Assembly (NCBI GenBank): GCA_015501055.1
Contig: JADNYV010000048.1
Coordinates: forward strand, 124,001 to 188,000
DNA: 64,000 nucleotides
Reading direction: 5' to 3'
From: Mucidula mucida
Taxonomy: Eukaryota > Basidiomycota > Agaricomycetes > Agaricales > Physalacriaceae
Shown here: positions 57,843 to 64,000 of the stretch, in pieces
Layout: the number at the start of each line of letters is the position of its first letter
Numbering within the stretch: position 1 is the first letter of the stretch
Translations under genes and position numbers: made by a program
The notes under the pieces: generated by a model
What the model was told of the DNA's origin: nothing
Database searches by the model: none
Seen by the model: the letters and a program-made list of their open reading frames with translations, nothing else

Positions 57843-60107
57843 TTAAGGCGCAAGTTCCATTCTGCGCCAGAGTCGCTCCATGTGGGCCGCAGAGGGTAGC
57901 ATGACGTCTAGGGGTTCGGTATTGGGTGGCGGCATAGGTCGGAATAAGCGGCATGGAAATTGCAACATGGGAACTTCAATGCAAGCAAGCACGGGTGGCT
58001 TCGGCTTGTTCGGAAATTGTTGGTAAAAATCACTGATGGCTTCATCGGCATTTTTGAGATTGCATGCCGGTCCCCATGTCTGTTTGTGTATGTCATAACC
58101 CTTCCAATGGACCTTGTATTGGAAACCGCCGCGGTACTTGCGGGAATTAACCACTTTCTCAACTTCCCATTCCGGTTCGGCTCCTTCCAGCACAGGTGGT
58201 GACCGCATGTCTCGGGGTTGCGTCGGGAATTGCGGCTTGTGGTAAGGCATCAACAGGGCTTCGTTGAACACGGGATGGATGCTCTTTCACGTGTAAGGGA
58301 TCTGGAGCTTGTAAGAGCTCACCCCGACTTTCTTGATGACCTTGAACGGCCCGAAACGTTTGTCATCGAGTTTCTTCATTGGTCGGTCCGTGCTGAGATT
58401 TGTCCCTTCCAGCCATACTTTGTCACCCTCCTTGTACTCTACGGCATCTGTCCGCTTCCTGTCATAAAACCGTTTCATGTCCTCCTTTGCCATCTTTAAT
58501 GCCGACCCCACTTCGTCCCATGTTTTCCTCATTCTGTTGGCAAACTCCTGCGCAGTCTCATTTCTCAAAGCTGTTTTTGGAGCAGTGCCTTTGTAGGGAT
58601 GCCTGCCCATGTCTGCAAAGAACAGAGTTACTTTGGTTGCCAAGTGTACCCAATTGTTGTAAACAAAATCAGCAGAGGGCAACCATTCATGCCAGTTGTT
58701 CTGGTGGTAATTAACAAATAACCGTAAGAAATGTTCTATCTCTTGGTTCAGCCTTTCTGTCTGTCCATTTGCCTGTGGATGGTACACCGTTGTAAAATTT
58801 CCTTCAATGCCCAACAGCCGGTATAACTCCTTTATAAAACGCAAGTGGTATTGTGGGCCTCAATTGTGTATTATCTGTTGTGGCATCCCATGTATGGGGA
58901 AAATGCAATCACGGTAGATGCGGGCTATGCCTTCTGACGTCAGAGTGGTGTGTGTCGGTATAATGCGTAACCGCTTTGTGAAGTGGTTCACAAATGTGCT
59001 GATCACATTGTATCCTCCCAATTCCAGAAGCTCTCCGATCATGTCCGTCCCTACTACCTTCCATGGCTTGCTTGGCACGTCAATAGGGTGTAGGGGTGCA
59101 GCCGGCTTCATGCAATGTGACTTTGTGACCTGGCATTTTTGACACCCTTCATATATTCACGGACGTCTTGGCTAATTCCAGGCCACTAATAGGTGCGTGT
59201 AATCAGCTCAAGGGTCTTGTATTGTCCGGGATGCCCTGCAAGCTGTGCGTTGTGATGCATTCCAATAACTTTTCCCCACAATTCTTTGTCCTTTGGTATG
59301 TAAATACATCTTTCCATATAATAAGTCCATTTTCCTTCTCTTCCCATCCTTTTTCTTTGTTTTCTAATGCTTTTTGTATGTATCTGTCCTTGTTTCCTTT
59401 TCTTTGTTTGATTTTGTTAAGTAATTCATCCTCCGGTGTAGCTACTGTATGTAAAGAAAATTGAATTTGTAAAATAAAAAACTCCAGTTTGAGCAAAACA
59501 ATGTTTTCGTTATCTTTTTCCCCCTTCTCAAGGCCTGTCATCCTTGACAAGGCATCAGCTTTCCTCATTATCCTGCCCGGCTTATGAATCATCTGTATGT
59601 CATATTCCGCCAACTCCGTAACCCATTGCACCTGTCTTTGGTTCAACTTCTGCGGCTTCCGGAAATACTAAAGGTTTTGATGATTACTAAAAACCTCCAT
59701 GGTCTCCATTGCTCCTAGGAGATACTGCCTCTAGTCATTGATTGAGTCCATAATGACCATCATTTCCTTATTGTAGATCTCATAATTGTGCTCGACTTTG
59801 TTTAGCGCACAAGATCAAAAGGCCACTGGTCTCCATTTCCCGTTGACAATTTAAGAACAAACAGCCCCATTAGCATAGTTTAAAGAGTCTGCCTCAACTC
59901 AAAACTTGCCATTGTTGTGTGGTACGATCAGGACGGGGTCCTCTGTGATCCTATGTTTTAACTCCTCAAACGCCTTATGCTGTTCCTCTCCCCAAACCCA
60001 TTTGCCCTTCTCGGTTAGCAATGTCAACGGCTTTGCTACTCTTGCAAATCCCCAAATGAAACATTGGTAGAAGTTGCAGAAGCCTAGGAACAACTGTACT
60101 TCCTTCT
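57843..60107 (-). pseudogene. Relic pol of element B
   Basis: The chromodomain part is open (57843-58271: EWEVEKVVNSRKYRGGFQYK, KGYDIHKQTWGPACNL). The integrase core is open at 58287-58844 (HPQANGQTERLNQEIEHF, so the catalytic Glu is kept) and at 58860-59111 (GTDMIGELLELGGY, so the first Asp is kept). Between these, HDRGPQY has become HN-stop-GPQY. RNase H/RT remnants follow at 59203-59646 and 59899-60093, with HNNGKF where element C has RDDGKF. The copy is dead. Confidence 0.85.
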
Positions 60108-60625
60108 TGTTAGCGACTGACTAAGCCACAAGACTCAACCAGGTACCACAGCAAGAACTAAGGAAGAAAGCGTTCGCGTTCGTAAGACTAGGCTAGGCCA
60201 GGTGTATAAACGAGATCGGAACTAAAGTACAATGATACTACACTACTGCTTATATACTAGTAAGTCTGTGTTTGAGACTCCTTGTCCATACGCGTTTCTA
60301 CTAGGGATGCTCCACACCCTTGACCCAGTGTTGTATGCTACTAGTCCGTGAAACCATTAAATACGAGTGGTAACTGCATGTAAGTAATAATACTGAAACG
60401 ACCATGTGTGCTACGAGTGTTGGCGGTGTGTATACAATAGGGAGTCCATGAGGTATCGGCATGTATGATGTCATCCATGTGTTGGGCGTGTTTCCGACAT
60501 GAGTACGGCTTTGGTAATGAAAAGGGGTATGATCGGATGATGAAACGGTCCGTGGGTTGATAAGACAAGGCTCCCGATAAGATATGATAAGATGTGAAAA
60601 TGTGAAAATATGGCGATTCATAACA
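60108..60625 (-). repeat. 3' LTR of element C (518 bases)
   Basis: It has TGTTA..TAACA ends, followed by the same purine tract as in element B. It is slightly shorter than the LTR of B, with small gaps near 60530-60590. Confidence 0.87.
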
Positions 60626-63600
60626 TCACCCCCTCCTTAAGGCGCAAGTTCCATTCTGCGCCAGAGTCGCTCCATGAGGGCTGCAGAGGGTAGCGTGACG
60701 TCGAGGGGTTCGGTATTGGGCGGTGGCATGGTTCGGAAAAGATGTGATGGAAATTGCGACATGGGGACTTCAATGCGAGCAAGCGTGGGTGGCTTCGGCT
60801 TGTTCGGAAATTGTTGGTAAAAATCACTGATGGCTTCATCGGCATTTTTGAGATTGCATGCCGGTCCCATGTCTGTTTGTGTATGTCATAACCCTTCCAA
60901 TGGACCTTGTATTGGAAACCGCCGCGGTACTTGCGGGAATTAACCACTTTCTCAACTTCCCATTCCGGTTCGGCTCCTTCCAGCACAGGTGGTGACCGCA
61001 TGTCTCGGGGTTGCGTCGGGAATTGCGGCTTGTGGTAAGGCGTCAACAGGGCTTCGTTGAACACGGGATGAATGCTTTTCCACGTGTGAGGAATCTGGAG
61101 CTTGTAAGAGCTTGTCCCGACTTTCTTGATCACTTTGAACGGCCCGAAGCGTTTGTCATCGAGCTTCTTCATTGGTCGGTCCATGCTGAGATTCGTCCCC
61201 TCCAGCCATACCTTGTCGCCTTCCTTGTACTCTACTGCCTCTGTCCGCTTCCTGTCATAAAACCGTTTCATGTCTTCTTTTGCCATCTTCAATGCTGACC
61301 CCACTTCGTCCCATGTCTTCCTCATGCCATCGGCAAACTCCTGCGCAGTCTCATTTCTCGATGCCGTTTTCGGAGCGGTGCCTTTGTAGGGATGTCTGCC
61401 CATGTCTGCAAAGAACGGAGTGACTTTGGTCGCCGAGTGAACTCGGTCGTTGTAAACAAATTCAGCAGAGGGTAACCATTCGTGCCAGTCGTTCTGATGG
61501 TAGTTGACAAATAACCGTAAGAAATGTTCTATCTCTTGGTTCAGCCGTTCCGTCTGCCCATTTGCCTGTGGATGGTACGCCGTCGTGAAGTTCCCTTCAA
61601 TGCCCAACAGCCGGTATAACTCCTTCATGAAACGCGAGTGGTATTGTGGACCTCGATCGTGTATCATCTGTCGCGGCAATCCATGTATTGAGAAGATTCG
61701 ATCGCGGTAAATACGAGCCATGCCTTCTGACGTCAGGGTGGTGTGTGTTGGTATAATGCGTAACCGCTTTGTGAAATGGTCCACAAACGTGCTGATCGCA
61801 TTGTATCCTCCCGACTCCGGCAACTCGCCGATCATGTCCGTCCCAACTTTCTCCCATGGTTCGCTTGGTACGTCTATAGGATGGAGGGGTGCAGCCGGTT
61901 TTGTGCGATGTGACTTTGTAACTTGGCATTTTTGACACCCTTCCACGTATTCGCGGACGTCTCGGCTAATTCCTGGCCACCAATAGGTGCGTGTGATCAA
62001 CTCGAGAGTCTTGTACCGTCCCGGATGCCCTGCAAGCTGTGCATCATGATGCATTCCAATAACTTTTCCCCGCAATTCCTTGTCCTTCGGTATGTAAATA
62101 CGATCTTTCCATATAATAAGTCCGTTTTCCTTCTCTTCCCATCCTTTTTCTTTGTTTTCTAATGCTTTTTGTACGTATCTGTCCTTGTTTCCTTTTCTTT
62201 GTTTGATTTTGTTAAGTAATTCGTCCTCCGGTGTAGCTACTGTATGTAAAGAAAATTGAATTTGTGATATAAAAAACTCCGGTTTAGCAAAACAACGTTT
62301 TCGTTATCTTTTTCCCCCTTCTCAAGGCCTGTCATCCTTGACAAGGCATCAGCTTTCCCCATCGTCTTGCCCGGCTTGTGAATCATCTGTATGTCATACT
62401 CGCCAACTCCGTAACCCATCGCGCCTGCCTCCGGTTCAACTTCTGCGGTTTCCTGAAGTACTGAAGGTTTTGATGATCGGAAAACCTCCACTGTCTCCTT
62501 AGCGCCTAGGAGATATTGCCGCCAGTCGTCGATCGAGTCCATAATAGCCATCATCTCTTTGTCGTAGATCTCATAATTGCGCTCCACTTCGTTCAGCGCG
62601 CGAGATCGGAAAGCTACTGGTCTCCATTTTCCGTCAACAAACTGGGAAAGAACCGCCCCGTTCGCATAGTTCGAGGAGTCCGCCTCAACTCGAAACTTGC
62701 CGTCGTCGCGTGGTACGATCAGAACGGGTTCTTCCGTCATCCTCCGTTTCAACTCCTCAAACGCCTCGTGCTGCTCCATGCCCCAAACCCACTCGCCCTT
62801 CCCGGTTAGCGATGTCAACGGCTTCGCTACTCCCGCAAATCCCCGGATGAAACGTCGGTAGAAGTTGCAGAAGCCCAGGAATGACTGTACTTCCTTCTTC
62901 TTCGTCGGCTCCTTCCATTCCTTCACTACGGCCACTTTTGCCGGATCCATCTTCACTTCTCCTCCTCCAACAATAACTCCTAAGTAATCTACAGTATGTG
63001 CCTCAAAACTACATTTCTCGGGTTTTAAATACAGCTTATTTACTCGTAATATCTCCAATACCTTCGTACAATCTGTCTATGCTCCTCAGAGTGTTCGTAA
63101 AGATAAGTATATCGTCTAGGTAAACTATAACATGTCCGCCGTCAATCAACTCCTTCAAGATGTGATTCATGAACGATTGGAACGTTGCCGGCGAGTTTGT
63201 GAGTCCGAAGAACATGACTGAGGGCTCGAACAGGCCTCGGTTTGTTCTAAACGCCGCTTTCCACTCATCACCTTCTTTGATCCGGATGTTATTGTAACCC
63301 CATCGGACATCCATCTTTGTGAAACCTTTGCTCCCTTCAACTTGTCGATAAGCTCCTGGATCAACGGCAAGGGATATCGGTTCTTGATTGTCATGTCGTT
63401 CAACTTCCGATAATCTTGTACTGGCCGAAGGCTTCCATCCTTCTTTTGACAAAGAAGAAGGTGATGCCATAGGTGAAATTGATGGCCGTATACGTCCCGT
63501 CCGTATGTTTTCTTCCAGGAACTCATCTAACGCCTTCTGCTCGGATGGACTAAGGGGATAAACCTTGCAGTCAACCGGTTTGGAACCAGGCGTAAGTTCT

Positions 63601-64000
63601 ATCGCGTGATCCCAGGGTCTTCGCTCCGGTAACTTGTCAAAGTCCGCCTTGCTAAATACATCGGAAAATTCCTCATGTAAGGTGCAGCAGCGGATGAAGG
63701 CTGTTGTGATCTCAGCTTTTCACCGCTTTTGCGATAGTTGTCCCAGTCCATCCAGAACAAACGCTCTCCCTCTTCCAACTTCTCTTCTACGTCTTCTCCT
63801 TCATCTTCCGGCGAGTTATACTCGGGTAGATAGCCGCAGCGGTCTGGGCATCGATCAAAGTCAATGTGGATTCCGTCCAGTTGATTGTGGGGTTGTGATA
63901 TCGTAGCCAATCTAGCCCCAAAAAGATACTTGTTTTGCCGAGATTGGTGACGGCCAACTCAATCTTTTCGGCGTGATCTCCGATCTTCATCCGGACCTCC
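60618..64000 (-). pseudogene. pol region of element C, partly open, with frameshifts
   Basis: An integrase-to-chromodomain frame is open over 60618-62075 (HHDAQLAGHPGRYKTLELI, HPQANGQTERLNQ). Its chromodomain changes frame at 60866-60868, where a run of three C stands against four in element B, so GPACNLKNADEA continues in the next frame (60637-60870). RNase H to RT is open at 62237-63058 (YLGVIVGGGEVKMDP, ADSSNYANGAVLSQ) and 63036-63470 ([18 protein letters not shown]). The frame changes between these at about 63040-63080 and again near 63300-63340 ([20 protein letters not shown] lies in the third frame). The catalytic residues are intact. As read it cannot make one polyprotein, but few changes separate it from activity, and homopolymer errors are possible. 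Confidence 0.8.

Larger units (their letters stand above)
57296..60107 (-). mobile_element. Element B: decayed Ty3/gypsy chromovirus, minus strand, cut by element C
   Basis: Seen: its 3' LTR occupies 57296-57831 (TGTTA..TAACA). The internal part runs on the minus strand from 57832, with a purine tract beside the LTR (plus-strand CACCCCCTCCTTAAG). It carries the chromodomain, integrase and RNase H and ends inside the RT/RNase H region at 60107, where the LTR of C starts. It matches element C closely along its length, so B and C are one family. Integrase has the second catalytic Asp changed to Asn and the following Arg codon turned to TGA (near 58855-58865), plus further stops. The missing 5' part should lie beyond C, outside the window. 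Confidence 0.88.
60108..64000 (-). mobile_element. Element C: best-preserved Ty3/gypsy chromovirus, minus strand, runs off the right edge
   Basis: Seen: its 3' LTR occupies 60108-60625 (TGTTA..TAACA). Internal sequence on the minus strand runs from 60626 to the window end: chromodomain, integrase, RNase H, reverse transcriptase and part of the protease (63787-63990, FLGLDWLRYHNPTINW). The catalytic acids are kept: RT YLDD (63111-63116) and integrase D (GTDMIGELPE), D (HDRGPQY) and E (GQTERLNQ). It was inserted into pol of element B after CCTTCTT. Frameshifts are present (see the pol entry). Gag and the 5' LTR lie outside the window. Confidence 0.88.

Noticed and set aside
57300..60107. Reading LTR-B plus LTR-C as the two ends of a single 3.3-kb element
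   Set aside because: Sequence internal to B and sequence to the right of the C LTR are homologous to each other and in the same orientation, each starting with the same purine tract beside its LTR. So these are 3' LTRs of two different copies, not a pair.

Overview
This window is nuclear DNA from a filamentous basidiomycete, most likely a member of the Agaricomycetes. Genes are cut by many short introns (mostly 45-60 bases, GT..AG). Typical fungal families are present, including MYND/DUF4470, short F-box/leucine-rich proteins, APP1, Dap1 and DED1. The right quarter holds Ty3/gypsy retroelements with chromodomains. I could not fix the genus. Exon joins were read by eye. Thirteen multi-exon models sum to whole numbers of codons, which supports them; three others are off by exactly one frame and probably carry a one-base indel.

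Layout, 1-47.5 kb (gene-dense). A MYND/DUF4470 protein runs off the left edge (1-1912, -). It is followed by an APP1-type phosphatidate phosphatase (2145-4295, +) and a long SH3+TBC protein (5027-10037, -). After a gene-poor gap come an F-box protein (12094-13898), an MFS drug-type transporter (14075-16174), a coiled-coil protein of unknown function (16540-17956, -), a Dap1/PGRMC cytochrome-b5-like protein (18405-19114, -) facing an allantoate-type MFS transporter (19319-21168, +), a basic protein of unknown function (21748-22913), a small unknown protein (23376-24041, -), a GATA factor (25002-25965, -) and a second F-box protein (26149-27377). Further right lie a two-finger CCCH protein (29896-30609), an alpha/beta hydrolase (31803-33090, -), a DUF952 protein (33551-33958), Sec72 (34822-35628), a secreted exopolygalacturonase (36338-38205, -), a secreted serine hydrolase (39479-40719), a dead isochorismatase gene (about 40830-41558), a third F-box protein (41652-43556, -), and the divergent pair DED1 (44227-46261, -) and COP9 subunit 7 (46424-47455, +).

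Layout, 47.5-64 kb (repeat island). A non-autonomous hAT-type element with a perfect 8-base target duplication (47671-48466) is followed by AT-rich relic DNA holding a mariner-like MITE (48896-49139). Three chromodomain Ty3/gypsy elements are then nested: element A (+, from 50796) is interrupted in its 3' LTR by element B (-, from 57296), which is interrupted in its pol by element C (-, from 60108, running off the right edge). A and B are dead and look decayed by C:G-to-T:A transitions. C is the best preserved but has frameshifts.

The genes do not form an obvious pathway cluster. Protein handling is represented by Sec72, DED1, CSN7 and F-box proteins. Plant-cell-wall or external substrate use is represented by the exopolygalacturonase, the secreted hydrolase and two transporters. 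I did not find a convincing undescribed multi-gene system. The best leads are the transposon structures, the very small exons and GC-AG intron, and the SH3+TBC protein that lacks recognisable catalytic fingers.
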